From CAVVJA01 sp963809815 (GTDB lineage Bacteria > Actinomycetota > Actinomycetes > Mycobacteriales > Jatrophihabitantaceae): a stretch of 64,000 nt of DNA. Shown one piece after another: positions 1 to 7,140 of the stretch. A program made the position numbers and the translations under genes. Location of the stretch: positions 1 through 64,000 of the forward strand of contig CAWELM010000002.1 in assembly GCA_963809815.1 (NCBI GenBank), in the 5' to 3' direction. Each line of letters begins with the position of its first letter. The stretch's first letter is position 1. The notes beneath the pieces were generated by a model, which saw only the letters and a program-made list of their open reading frames with translations, had not been told where the DNA came from and did not search any database.

Positions 1-772
1 GTCGCAGATGCTCAAGCTGGCTGTTCGCTCCGGGCGATTGGCCCGCAACCCGGCCGAGTATGTCCCGCTGCCGCGCGTGCACCGCGCCGACAAGCGGTAT
101 CTGACGCACGATGAGGTCGACGCTCTGGCGGATGCGGCCGGTGAGTTTCGGCCGGTCATTCTCTTCCTTGCCTACACGGGCGTTCGTTTCGGAGAGATGG
201 CTGCCCTGCGCGTGGGCCGACTCGATCTGCTGCGTCGGCGCGCCACGATCAGCGAGGCAGTGGCCGAGGTCGCCGGCCGCATGGTGTTCAGCACGCCGAA
301 GACTCACCAGTTACGAACCGTTCCGATTCCGCGCTTCCTCGTCGACGAGCTGGCTCCGTTGGTTGTCGGGAAGGGCCCTCAGGATCTCGTCTTCATCGGC
401 GTGAAGGGTGCGGTGCTCCGGCTCAGCCACTTCCGCCGCTCGGTGTTCAACTCTGCCGTCGAGGCGACGGGACTGACCGGGCTAACCCCCCATGGCCTCC
501 GGCATACCGCAGCGTCGCTCGCGATCGCGTCGGGCGCGGACGTGAAGGTCGTCCAGACGATGTTGGGACATGCGAGCGCGACGATGACGCTCGACCTCTA
601 CGGCCACCTCTACCCCGACCGACTCGACGAAATCGCCGATCGGATGGACGCCGCCCGCACCGCGCGCACGGCCACGTCGCGAACCTCCGCTCAAGATCAT
701 GCGGACTTTTTGCGGACTAACGGCCAGTTGATCAAGCTACCGATCTCGAACAATCGGCCTGGAGCCCAGTAA
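1..772 (+). CDS. Tyrosine recombinase / phage-type integrase, 5'-truncated by the window edge
   Basis: Site-specific recombinase that would integrate or excise a mobile element. The frame is open to the left edge, so the N-terminal core-binding domain lies outside the window; the first visible Met is at base 8. Counting from it, the catalytic set is complete: Arg60 in TGVRFGE, Lys98 in STPKTHQ, His161 and Arg164 in HGLRH, His187 in MLGHAS and the nucleophile Tyr197 in DLYGHLYP. The stop lies only about 20 bp from the 3' end of a tRNA-Gly gene, the usual position of an integrase beside its tRNA attachment site. Inference: this is the right-hand boundary of an integrated element that continues to the left. 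Confidence 0.9.
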   Translation, partial: SQMLKLAVRSGRLARNPAEYVPLPRVHRADKRYLTHDEVDALADAAGEFRPVILFLAYTGVRFGEMAALRVGRLDLLRRRATISEAVAEVAGRMVFSTPKTHQLRTVPIPRFLVDELAPLVVGKGPQDLVFIGVKGAVLRLSHFRRSVFNSAVEATGLTGLTPHGLRHTAASLAIASGADVKVVQTMLGHASATMTLDLYGHLYPDRLDEIADRMDAARTARTATSRTSAQDHADFLRTNGQLIKLPISNNRPGAQ

Positions 773-791
773 AACCGGGCCCTCCAGCGTG

Positions 792-862
792 AGCGGGCGA
801 CGGGAATCGAACCCGCACCTTCAGTTTGGAAGACTGAGACTCTGCCATTGAGCTACGCCCGC
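792..862 (-). tRNA. tRNA-Gly (anticodon TCC)
   Basis: The reverse strand folds into a 71-nt tRNA: acceptor stem GCGGGCG/CGCCCGC, D-arm starting TAGCTCAATGG, anticodon loop CTTCCAA with anticodon TCC, and T-arm GCGGGTTCGATTCCCGT. CCA is not encoded. Its 3' end faces the integrase gene, making it the likely att target. Confidence 0.95.
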
Positions 863-977
863 TGTGCGCCCACGACAGTACCGGTCCCGGCTCCGGACTG
901 TCGCAGCGTGCTGATCCGGACAACGCCCCGCGAGACACGGAGATCGGCACGGCAACGATGGAATTCGGCGCCGCCCG

Positions 978-983
978 TAGACT
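978..983 (+). promoter_or_regulatory. -10 box (TAGACT) for tRNA-Pro
   Basis: TAGACT lies 15 nt before the mature 5' end of tRNA-Pro, consistent with a short pre-tRNA leader. The same hexamer occurs at 4042-4047 before a degenerate tRNA-Pro copy. Confidence 0.5.
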
Positions 984-998
984 GACCTCGTTAGCGCC

Positions 999-1072
999 CG
1001 GGGTGTGGCGCAGCTTGGTAGCGCACTCGCTTTGGGAGCGAGGGGCCGTGGGTTCGAATCCCGCCACCCCGA
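999..1072 (+). tRNA. tRNA-Pro (anticodon TGG)
   Basis: A 74-nt tRNA with acceptor stem CGGGGTG/CACCCCG, D-arm GCGCAGCTTGGTAGCGC, anticodon stem CTCGC/GCGAG with loop TTTGGGA (anticodon TGG), and T-arm GTGGGTTCGAATCCCGC. CCA is not encoded. It is divergent from tRNA-Gly; tRNA genes near tig are a familiar arrangement in actinobacteria. Confidence 0.95.
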
Positions 1073-1096
1073 CTGAGCGAGGCTGATAGGGAGCTA

Positions 1097-1165
1097 GCTC
1101 AGCGATGGAGCGGTAGGAGGTGCGGAGCACGCACTACCCGACCGAGACCCGCTGAGCCAGGCTCA
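1097..1165 (+). terminator. Structured trailer of tRNA-Pro (nested and alternative hairpins)
   Basis: Outer arms GCTCAGCG (1097-1104) and CGCTGAGC (1150-1157) enclose an inner hairpin GGTA..GTGCG/CGCAC..TACC (1112-1138). The segment CTGAGCC (1152-1158) can pair instead with GGCTCAG (1160-1166 region), so two folds compete. There is no U-run. It may be a factor-dependent terminator or a processing structure; function is inferred from position only. Confidence 0.35.
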
Positions 1166-1251
1166 GGTCGGCGCGGCCGGCCCATGGGCTGACGATTGCG
1201 GCGGGCACTCCGGACACCGACAGGTAAGTCTGCGCTGGCGTCTGGGTGAGG

Positions 1252-2904
1252 TTATGGTGCCGTTGTTTCGGGCCCGGCCGGTCGCCGGGGCTGGCGCTGG
1301 GCGGGGGCCGACTGGGCGGACAGTTCGCCGGGGGCGGGACTGGGCAGCGGCTGCCTGGCTGGGTCGGGTCCGAAGGCGAAGCCGGCTATCGCGCCAAGCG
1401 CGGCGAACGCGGCCGCGGCGAGCAGGACGTCGTTGAGCCCGCTCGCGGTGCCGGCGCGGGCGGCGTGGCTGACCGCGGCGCGGGCGGCGGGCGGGACCGC
1501 GGTGACTACCCGGGTGCCGGCGCCGGAGGCAACAGCGCCGGCCAGCCGGTCGACGGCGCCGGGCGGGGCGGGAAAGCCCGCCAGCGCGTGCAGGGTGGCG
1601 GCGGTGACGCGCGAGGCGTAGAGGGCGCCGAGCACGGCCACGCCGGTGGCGGTACCGACCTGACGCAACGTGTTCACCATGCCGGCGGCCATCCCGGCGT
1701 GGGCCGGCTCCACCGCCGAAAGCGCAGCCGAGGCGAGGCCGGTGGAGGTAATGCCCAGGCCGACCCCAGCCAGGATGAAGCCGGGTAGCAGCACCAGCCA
1801 AGTGGAAGTAGCGGTCAGGTGGGCCATCGATGCCAGCCCGGCTGAGGCCGCGACCATGGCCACCCCCAGCAGCACCCGCATGCCCACTTTGCCGATCAGC
1901 CGGCCGGTCAGCAGGGCGACCGCGAAGGAGACCAGCGACAGCGGCAGAAACCGCAGCCCAGCTTGGACCGGGGAGTAGCCGAGGGTGTTCTGCACATACA
2001 GCGACAAGTAGATGATCATCCCGATGACCGTCGCCGAGATCGCGAACGCCACGAACCCAGTCGCGGCGAAGCTGCGCCGAGCGAACAGGCGCAAGTCGGC
2101 CATGGGCGCGGCGGCGATGCGCAGCTCGTATATCACGAACCCGGCAAAGGCCACGGCTGCGGTCGCGAACAGGGCCACGATCGCCGGGCTCTCCCAGCCC
2201 AGCACGTTACCGCGGATCAGCGCGAACATCAGCGCGGTCAGCGCCCCGGTGATCAGGGCCGTGCCCACCCAGTCGGCCCGGCCGCCGGCGGGGTCGCGGG
2301 ATTCCCGCAGCCGGGCCACCCCGCCCACGAACGCCGCCGCGCCGATGGGCAGGTTGATGAAGAAGATGGACCGCCAGCCCAAGGTATCGGTCAGCACCCC
2401 GCCGGCCAGCGGCCCGATGGCGGTGGCGCCGCCGAGCGTGGCGCCGAAGACGCCCAGCGCCCGGGCCAGGGCAGCGCCGGAGAACTCCGCGCGCAGCAGC
2501 GGCGTGCCGGTGGCGAACAGAATCGCGCCGCCGACTCCCTGCAGCGCGCGGAACAACTGCAGCGCCAGCGCGGTCCAGGCCAGCGCACATGCCAGCGACC
2601 CGGCGGTGAAGATGACCAGGCCGATCAGGAACAGCCGGCGCCGGCCGAGTCGGTCACCCATCGTGGCCGCCGGCAGCAGCAGTACGGCCAGCACCAGGGC
2701 GTAGGCGGCGCTCACCCACTGCAGGTCCGGCAGGCTCGCCCGCAGATCCCGCTGAATCGATGGCAGGGCCACGCTCACCACGGTGACGTCCAGCAGCAAC
2801 ATGAACACCGCCGTGCACACCAGCACGAGCGTCCACCGCTGCCGCGACGACATGCCCGGGACTTCCGCCATCTGCCTCACCACCCCAGCAGTGGCCGCTG
2901 TCAT
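1252..2904 (-). CDS. MFS drug efflux transporter, DHA2 (EmrB/QacA) family, 14 TM
   Basis: Proton-driven export pump of the inner membrane. The 550-residue product has the length and hydrophobic pattern of 14-TM DHA2 permeases. The first helix (around residues 25-47, LVLVCTAVFMLLLDVTVV) carries the family's acidic residue in LLDVTVVSVALP, and the loop between helices 2 and 3 has motif A, GDRLGRRR. The C-terminus is Pro/Ala-rich and presumably cytoplasmic. ATG at 2904 is used; internal Met codons at positions 12 and 18 are alternatives. It is a single gene on the reverse strand between tRNA-Pro and a VOC gene, a locus that is normally tRNA-to-tig, so it is probably acquired cargo. The substrate is unknown. 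Confidence 0.88.
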   Translation of the reverse strand: MTAATAGVVRQMAEVPGMSSRQRWTLVLVCTAVFMLLLDVTVVSVALPSIQRDLRASLPDLQWVSAAYALVLAVLLLPAATMGDRLGRRRLFLIGLVIFTAGSLACALAWTALALQLFRALQGVGGAILFATGTPLLRAEFSGAALARALGVFGATLGGATAIGPLAGGVLTDTLGWRSIFFINLPIGAAAFVGGVARLRESRDPAGGRADWVGTALITGALTALMFALIRGNVLGWESPAIVALFATAAVAFAGFVIYELRIAAAPMADLRLFARRSFAATGFVAFAISATVIGMIIYLSLYVQNTLGYSPVQAGLRFLPLSLVSFAVALLTGRLIGKVGMRVLLGVAMVAASAGLASMAHLTATSTWLVLLPGFILAGVGLGITSTGLASAALSAVEPAHAGMAAGMVNTLRQVGTATGVAVLGALYASRVTAATLHALAGFPAPPGAVDRLAGAVASGAGTRVVTAVPPAARAAVSHAARAGTASGLNDVLLAAAAFAALGAIAGFAFGPDPARQPLPSPAPGELSAQSAPAQRQPRRPAGPETTAP

Positions 2905-2922
2905 GAAGGCTGCGGTCAGCGC

Positions 2923-2928
2923 ACTTTA
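2923..2928 (-). promoter_or_regulatory. Candidate -10 box (TAAAGT) of the efflux gene
   Basis: Reading on the minus strand, TAAAGT ends 18 nt before the ATG. A short dyad (CCAG-N4-CTGG, about 2932-2943) lies in the spacer and could be a repressor site. Weak evidence. Confidence 0.3.
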
Positions 2929-3148
2929 CTGCCAGGAAGCTGGTTACCTGCAGGAGGCGATAATGCCGACCCCGCCGCGCCAGCGCAGGTCAATGGATTC
3001 GGTCACCGCCCGCCCGAGTGAGCGAGGCCGAGAGCGAATTAGCTCGTGCAGAGCCACGGCGGCGTGAGCAACGGCAAGGCAGCGCGTACCCCGGCTCGGT
3101 GGAGCTCAAGATCGAACGGCAGCCGCGTCGGCTGTCACCAGCCGTGCC

Positions 3149-3154
3149 TAAGCT
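3149..3154 (+). promoter_or_regulatory. Leaderless-type -10 box (TAAGCT) of the VOC gene
   Basis: TAAGCT followed by 7 nt and GTG at 3162. This spacing puts the transcription start on the start codon, as at many other genes here, and supports the shorter start for the downstream ORF. Confidence 0.5.
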
Positions 3155-3161
3155 ACGGGTC

Positions 3162-3596
3162 GTGCTGACGAATCGTTCTGCGCCGCCCGCGACGGTGACC
3201 CCGGTGCTCGTTTACCCCGATGTGCGCGCGGCTGTGGCGTGGCTCGAATCCGCGTTCGGGTTCCGCGAGCGAGTCCGTATCGGCGACGCACATCGAGCCC
3301 AGCTTGCCGTTGGTGACGACGGCGCTGTGGTCGTCGCGGATGTTAGGCGCGAACATGTCGCACCGGCGGTGGGGGCCGTGACCCACGTCATCAAGGTGCG
3401 GGTGCCCGACGTTGACGCGGCCTATGCCCAGGCCCGCGACGCCGGTGCGCGGGTGGTGATGGAGCCCAAGAGCTGGGAGTACGGAGAGCGGTCATGCGAG
3501 CTGGAGGATCTCGCCGGCCACCGCTGGGAGCTGACTCAAACCGTACGTGACGTACCGCCTGAGGAGTGGGGAGGCGTCACGATTTCGCGGTGGTGA
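3162..3596 (+). CDS. VOC-fold (glyoxalase/bleomycin-resistance type) protein
   Basis: Small protein of the vicinal-oxygen-chelate superfamily, which includes glyoxalase I, fosfomycin and bleomycin resistance proteins and dioxygenases. The 144 residues show both beta-alpha-beta-beta-beta modules: module 1 begins VTPVLVYPDVRAAVAWLE followed by FGFRER; module 2 begins VKVRVPDVDAAYAQARDAGA and ends LEDLAGHRWELTQ. The usual C-terminal metal-ligand Glu position is occupied in the last strand (WEL). The frame is open back to an ATG at 3018, but those 48 residues are Arg/Glu-rich and outside the fold, so the GTG behind the -10 box is preferred. It sits beside the efflux gene in the apparent insertion; substrate unknown. 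Confidence 0.75.
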   Translation: MLTNRSAPPATVTPVLVYPDVRAAVAWLESAFGFRERVRIGDAHRAQLAVGDDGAVVVADVRREHVAPAVGAVTHVIKVRVPDVDAAYAQARDAGARVVMEPKSWEYGERSCELEDLAGHRWELTQTVRDVPPEEWGGVTISRW

Positions 3597-3653
3597 GCAC
3601 TTGCCAGTCGACGCCGTTGGACCCGTTTGCCTCGACGGGAGGGATCACCCCCA

Positions 3654-3696
3654 CCAGATTAGACAGAATCTAGACGAAATCTTGACGAAGATCTGG
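3654..3696. repeat. AT-richer nested inverted repeat
   Basis: CCAGAT (3654-3659) pairs with ATCTGG (3691-3696). Inside are AGATT/AATCT (3656-3671) and ATCTT/AAGAT (3679-3692), plus an imperfect direct repeat TAGACGAAATC / TTGACGAAGATC. Composition differs from the GC-rich surroundings. It could be a protein-binding site or a recombination core. Confidence 0.4.
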
Positions 3697-3839
3697 TTGT
3701 CGCCGTACTCCGTGCGATGGCGGGACAGGTCTACGAGGTCTCGTTACCGGCGCCGAGCAGCGGCGTGTCGGTACCCACAGACACATCACTGCCGTGACAC
3801 TCGAAGCTGAGCCCCGCAGGGCACCTCGCGGCCGGGCTT

Positions 3840-3913
3840 GCGGCGGTTTCCCCCCAGCACCGCCGCGTGACGGAGGGCCGTCACCCCGTGGAGACGGGGA
3901 TCGGCGGCCCTCC
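3840..3913. repeat. Twin GC-rich hairpins
   Basis: Hairpin A: GCGGCGGT (3840-3847) / ACCGCCGC (3859-3866). Hairpin B: GGAGGGCCG (3872-3880) / CGGCCCTCC (3905-3913), which also contains CCCCGT/ACGGGG. Both are perfect and adjacent, with no U-run on either strand. They could be a bidirectional block between the VOC gene and tig, or part of a structured RNA. Confidence 0.5.
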
Positions 3914-4041
3914 GGTCATTCAGGCCCAGTGAACGACGCCCCTCCACGGCGCTGTCCGGCGCAGTGGCCGTGATACGTCCGGCGACTAGTCGGGTAACCC
4001 ACCGTCCTCACGACATCGGATCCCCAGGAAATAGGGCCAGA

Positions 4042-4047
4042 TAGACT
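4042..4047 (+). promoter_or_regulatory. -10 box (TAGACT) upstream of tig
   Basis: Same hexamer as in front of tRNA-Pro. It lies about 130 nt before the tig start, so the tig mRNA would carry a leader containing the tRNA-like remnant. Confidence 0.4.
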
Positions 4048-4073
4048 CTGAAGACGGCTGTCGTGGGCTTGGC

Positions 4074-4110
4074 GAGCGAGGGCCGTGGGTCCAATCCCGC
4101 CGACCGACCA
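4074..4110 (+). pseudogene. Degenerate duplicate of the tRNA-Pro 3' half
   Basis: The sequence from GAGCGAGGGCC through AATCCCGCC to GACCGACCA aligns with tRNA-Pro 1036-1072 (3' anticodon stem, variable loop, T-arm, acceptor end) with a few substitutions and single-base gaps. The 5' half is missing and the T-loop TTCGAAT has become TCCAAT, so no functional tRNA can form. It lies 3 kb from the intact gene in direct orientation, bracketing the efflux and VOC genes. Confidence 0.6.
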
Positions 4111-4174
4111 ATGTTGCCTGTCCTGGGTAGCCGGTCCGCGTCGGCCATGCGTTTGTTAAGGAGCGATCAGCACT

Positions 4175-5536
4175 GTGAAGAGCACGGTCGAGACCCTCGG
4201 CCCAACCCGCGTGCGACTAGCGGTCGAGGTCCCGTTCGAAGAGCTCAAGCCGAGCTTCGACGCCGCCTACAAGAAGATCGGCGCTCAGGTCCGGATACCG
4301 GGATTCCGGCCCGGGAAAGCTCCGGCCCGGATTATCGATCAGCGCGTCGGCCGAGCAGCCGTCCTCGAGGAGGCGGTGAACACGGCCCTGCCCAAGGCTT
4401 ACGGGGACGCGGTCCGAGAGAGTGGCGTGCGCGTTTTGGGACAGCCGGACATTGAGGTCACCAGCCTGGACGACGGAAAGCAACTGGCGTTCACGGCCGA
4501 GGTCGACGTCCGGCCGGAAATCACCCTGCCCGACCTCACCGCAGTCGCGGTCACGGTCGACGACGTGTCGGTGACTGACGAAGAAGTGGACGCGGAGTTG
4601 GACTTGCTGCGCGAGCGATTTGCCACGCTCACCGGCGTGGAGCGGCCGGTGCAGAGTGGCGACTACGTCTCCATCGACATCGTCGCGCTGATCGACGGAA
4701 CCGAGGTGGAGGGTGGTTCGGCATCGAACCTGTCCTACGAAGTGGGCCGAGCCGACCTCGTGGACGGTCTCGACGAAGCCATCATCGGCACAAACGCCGG
4801 GGATTCGGTGACGTTCGACACGACCCTGCGGTCCGGCGACCACGTCGGCGATCAGGCAGCAGTCACCGTCACCGTGAACTCCGTCAAGGAGAAGGAGCTG
4901 CCAACGGTCGACGACGAATTCGCGTCGATGGCGAGTGAGTTCGATACCGTGGCCGAATTGCGGGCTGACCTGCGCTCCCGGTTGGAGCGCGCCAAAGCCT
5001 TCGCTCAGGGCAGTCAAGCCCGGGATCGACTTCTCGAGCAGCTGCTCGACACAGCCGACTTCCCGGTTCCGGATTCGGCAATCCAGGCCGAAGTCGACTA
5101 CCGGGAACACGAGATTGTGCACGCCCTCGGCCATGACGATGCCGCCTTCGACGAGTTCCTCGAGGGGCAGGGGCAGACGCGCGAGGAGCTCACCGGTCAA
5201 CTGCAGGAATCCGCCCGGAAGTCAGTGAAAGCGCAGTTTCTGCTCGACGCGATCGCCGACGCCGAACAGGTCGACGTGAGTGAAGCCGAGCTGACCGAGT
5301 ATCTCGTTCGGCAGGCGGCCCGGTACAACATGGCCCCGCAAGAGTTCGCCAACCAGCTCGTCGAAGCCGGCAACCTGCCCGCGTTGATGGCGGACGTCAG
5401 GCGGAACAAAGCTCTTGCGACGGTGCTGCAGGAGGCCAATATCACGGACGCGTCCGGCCGCCCCGTGGACCTTTCGGCGCTGACCCCGAGCCAACTGGCC
5501 GAGCCGGAAGACGCGACCGAGTCCTCGGACGGGTGA
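4175..5536 (+). CDS. tig: Trigger factor (ribosome-associated chaperone / peptidyl-prolyl isomerase)
   Basis: Binds L23 at the ribosomal exit tunnel and shields nascent chains. 453 residues, normal length. The N-terminal ribosome-binding domain contains the GFRPGKAP loop (residues 43-50); an FKBP-type PPIase domain follows at about 150-235 (GDYVSIDIVALIDG onward); the C-terminal helical arms reach about residue 420, with an acidic tail. The GTG start has Shine-Dalgarno AAGGAG at 4158-4163. It leads the conserved tig-clpP1-clpP2-clpX block, pairing nascent-chain folding with proteolysis. Confidence 0.97.
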   Translation: MKSTVETLGPTRVRLAVEVPFEELKPSFDAAYKKIGAQVRIPGFRPGKAPARIIDQRVGRAAVLEEAVNTALPKAYGDAVRESGVRVLGQPDIEVTSLDDGKQLAFTAEVDVRPEITLPDLTAVAVTVDDVSVTDEEVDAELDLLRERFATLTGVERPVQSGDYVSIDIVALIDGTEVEGGSASNLSYEVGRADLVDGLDEAIIGTNAGDSVTFDTTLRSGDHVGDQAAVTVTVNSVKEKELPTVDDEFASMASEFDTVAELRADLRSRLERAKAFAQGSQARDRLLEQLLDTADFPVPDSAIQAEVDYREHEIVHALGHDDAAFDEFLEGQGQTREELTGQLQESARKSVKAQFLLDAIADAEQVDVSEAELTEYLVRQAARYNMAPQEFANQLVEAGNLPALMADVRRNKALATVLQEANITDASGRPVDLSALTPSQLAEPEDATESSDG

Positions 5537-5602
5537 GCTTCTCGCGTAACGCCGTCAGCGAAACCAGGGCGTCCCTGGGAGTGTCACCGCCCGCTCGCCC
5601 GT

Positions 5603-5608
5603 TAGGGT
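5603..5608 (+). promoter_or_regulatory. -10 box (TAGGGT) of the clpP1P2 operon
   Basis: TAGGGT lies 33 nt before the clpP1 GTG, followed by Shine-Dalgarno AAGGAG at 5628-5633, so clpP1 has a leadered mRNA. A ClgR-type operator would be expected near here in actinobacteria, but no convincing one could be assigned. Confidence 0.4.
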
Positions 5609-5641
5609 CGATAGCAAGCCCGTTGTGAAGGAGCGACAGCC

Positions 5642-6307
5642 GTGACCCCAGAATCCCCGCTCGGCGGCCAGCGCCGGGGTTACCTTTACGAGCCGGTCCG
5701 CGCAGTCGACATGCGGAGTGTCGGCGGCGGTATGAACCTCAACGACTCGGTCTACGACCGGTTGCTGAGGGAGCGAATCATCTTTCTCGGCCAAGCGGTT
5801 GACGACGCGATCGCCAACCAGATCTGCGCGCAGCTGCTCCTGCTGTCGGCGGAGGACGCCAAGCGCGACATCAACCTGTACATCAACTCGCCGGGTGGAT
5901 CGGTGACCGCCGGTATGGCGATCTTCGACACGATGGAACTCATCGAGTGCGATGTGGCCACGTGGGCGATGGGCCTGTCCGCGTCGATGGGTCAGTTCCT
6001 CCTCTCGGCTGGGAGTAGGGGAAAGCGGTACGCGCTTCCGCACGCGCGAATTTTGATGCATCAGGGATCGGCCGGCCTCTATGGCACGGCATCGGATATC
6101 AAGATCCAGGCCGAGCAGTGGAACCTCACGAAGCGGGAGATGGCGGAGATAACCGCCTTGCACACCGGCCAGACCGTCGAGCAGGTAGAGAAGGACAGTG
6201 ATCGCGACCGGTGGTTCACTGCCGAGGAAGCGCTGGAGTACGGATTCGTCGACCACATCGTCCGCCGGGCCAGCGAGGTGCCGGGCGGCGTGGCGCCGTC
6301 AGAGTGA
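5642..6307 (+). CDS. clpP1: ATP-dependent Clp protease proteolytic subunit ClpP1
   Basis: Serine peptidase subunit; in actinobacteria ClpP1 and ClpP2 form a mixed tetradecamer fed by ClpX or ClpC. 221 residues. Ser115 lies in GLSASMG, His140 in RILMHQ, and the Asp in the EKDSDRDRWF segment. The GLSASMG block differs from the usual GQAAS, which is common in ClpP1 paralogues. GTG start with Shine-Dalgarno AAGGAG 8 nt upstream. clpP2 follows after 27 bp in the same operon. Confidence 0.96.
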   Translation: MTPESPLGGQRRGYLYEPVRAVDMRSVGGGMNLNDSVYDRLLRERIIFLGQAVDDAIANQICAQLLLLSAEDAKRDINLYINSPGGSVTAGMAIFDTMELIECDVATWAMGLSASMGQFLLSAGSRGKRYALPHARILMHQGSAGLYGTASDIKIQAEQWNLTKREMAEITALHTGQTVEQVEKDSDRDRWFTAEEALEYGFVDHIVRRASEVPGGVAPSE

Positions 6308-6334
6308 ACGAGCTGGACCGAGAGAGAGCCTGAG

Positions 6335-6982
6335 ATGACGGATTTCCACCCCCCAGCGGGCATCCATCTGCCGCACGAGTCGCGATATGTCCTGCCCTCG
6401 TTCGTCGAGCGGACGAACTACGGCATCAAAGAATCCAACCCGTACAACAAGCTGTTCGAGGAGCGCATCATCTTCCTCGGCGCACCCATCGACGACGTCG
6501 TGGCCAATGACGTGATGGCGCAGCTGATCGTGTTGGAGTCCACCGATCCCGACCGGGACATCCAGATCTACATCAACTCGCCGGGTGGGTCGTTTACCGC
6601 ACTGACGGCGATCTACGACACGATGCAGTACATCCGCCCGGAGATCCAGACCTACTGCATGGGCCAGGCGGCGTCGGCGGCAGCGGTACTGCTTGCCGCG
6701 GGCACGAAGGGCAAGCGCTACGCCTTGCCGCAGTCGCGCATTCTGATCCACCAACCGTCGGGCGGCACCGAGGGGCCGATGCAGATCTCCGACCTGGACA
6801 TTCAGGCCCGGGAGATTCAACGGATGCGACTGCTTATGGAGGAGATCCTGGCTCGGCACACCGGCCAGCCGCTCGAGCAGATCCGGCAGGACGTGGAACG
6901 CGACAAGATCTTCACCGCCGAACAGGCCAAGGAGTACGGCATAGTCGACGACGTGATATCCACTCGCAAGCTAGTCAATTAG
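6335..6982 (+). CDS. clpP2: ATP-dependent Clp protease proteolytic subunit ClpP2
   Basis: Second ClpP paralogue, 215 residues, partner of ClpP1 in the hetero-oligomeric protease. Ser114 lies in MGQAASAAA, His139 in RILIHQ, and the Asp in the ERDKIFTAE region. The N-terminal 25 residues (up to YVLPSFVERT) form the processed propeptide/axial loop region. It has the hydrophobic-pocket residues typical of the paralogue that docks the ATPase, an inference from the family. The start ATG lies downstream of a purine-rich GAGAGAGCC segment. Confidence 0.96.
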   Translation: MTDFHPPAGIHLPHESRYVLPSFVERTNYGIKESNPYNKLFEERIIFLGAPIDDVVANDVMAQLIVLESTDPDRDIQIYINSPGGSFTALTAIYDTMQYIRPEIQTYCMGQAASAAAVLLAAGTKGKRYALPQSRILIHQPSGGTEGPMQISDLDIQAREIQRMRLLMEEILARHTGQPLEQIRQDVERDKIFTAEQAKEYGIVDDVISTRKLVN

Positions 6983-7140
6983 GGCATACTCCCTCTGAGG
7001 GCCGGCGCTGGCTCGTCGCCACGCCGGACGCGCCGATTGCAGAGGACTTCCCTGACAATTCCGGGTACCGTTCGGGATCTGGGTGTCCGGCCCAGCCAGG
7101 TGCCGTTTGATCGGGGCAAACAGAGGGGAACGAAGCGCTC

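Larger units (their letters stand above)
3597..4174. other. Non-coding stretch before tig: AT-rich dyads, two strong hairpins, tRNA-Pro remnant
   Basis: 578 bp without a credible gene. From left to right: an AT-richer patch with nested inverted repeats (3654-3696); two GC-rich perfect hairpins (3840-3866 and 3872-3913); a TAGACT -10 box (4042-4047); a degenerate copy of the tRNA-Pro 3' half (4074-4110); and the tig Shine-Dalgarno AAGGAG (4158-4163). Small ORFs here have atypical amino-acid composition. Confidence 0.7.

Noticed and set aside
3547..3810. 87-codon ORF in the gap before tig
   Set aside because: Starts inside the VOC gene in another frame, lacks a start signal and has Arg/Ser-rich, repeat-driven composition.
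4217..5200. 327-codon ORF antisense to tig
   Set aside because: Shadow frame of trigger factor, whose domains are unambiguous on the forward strand.
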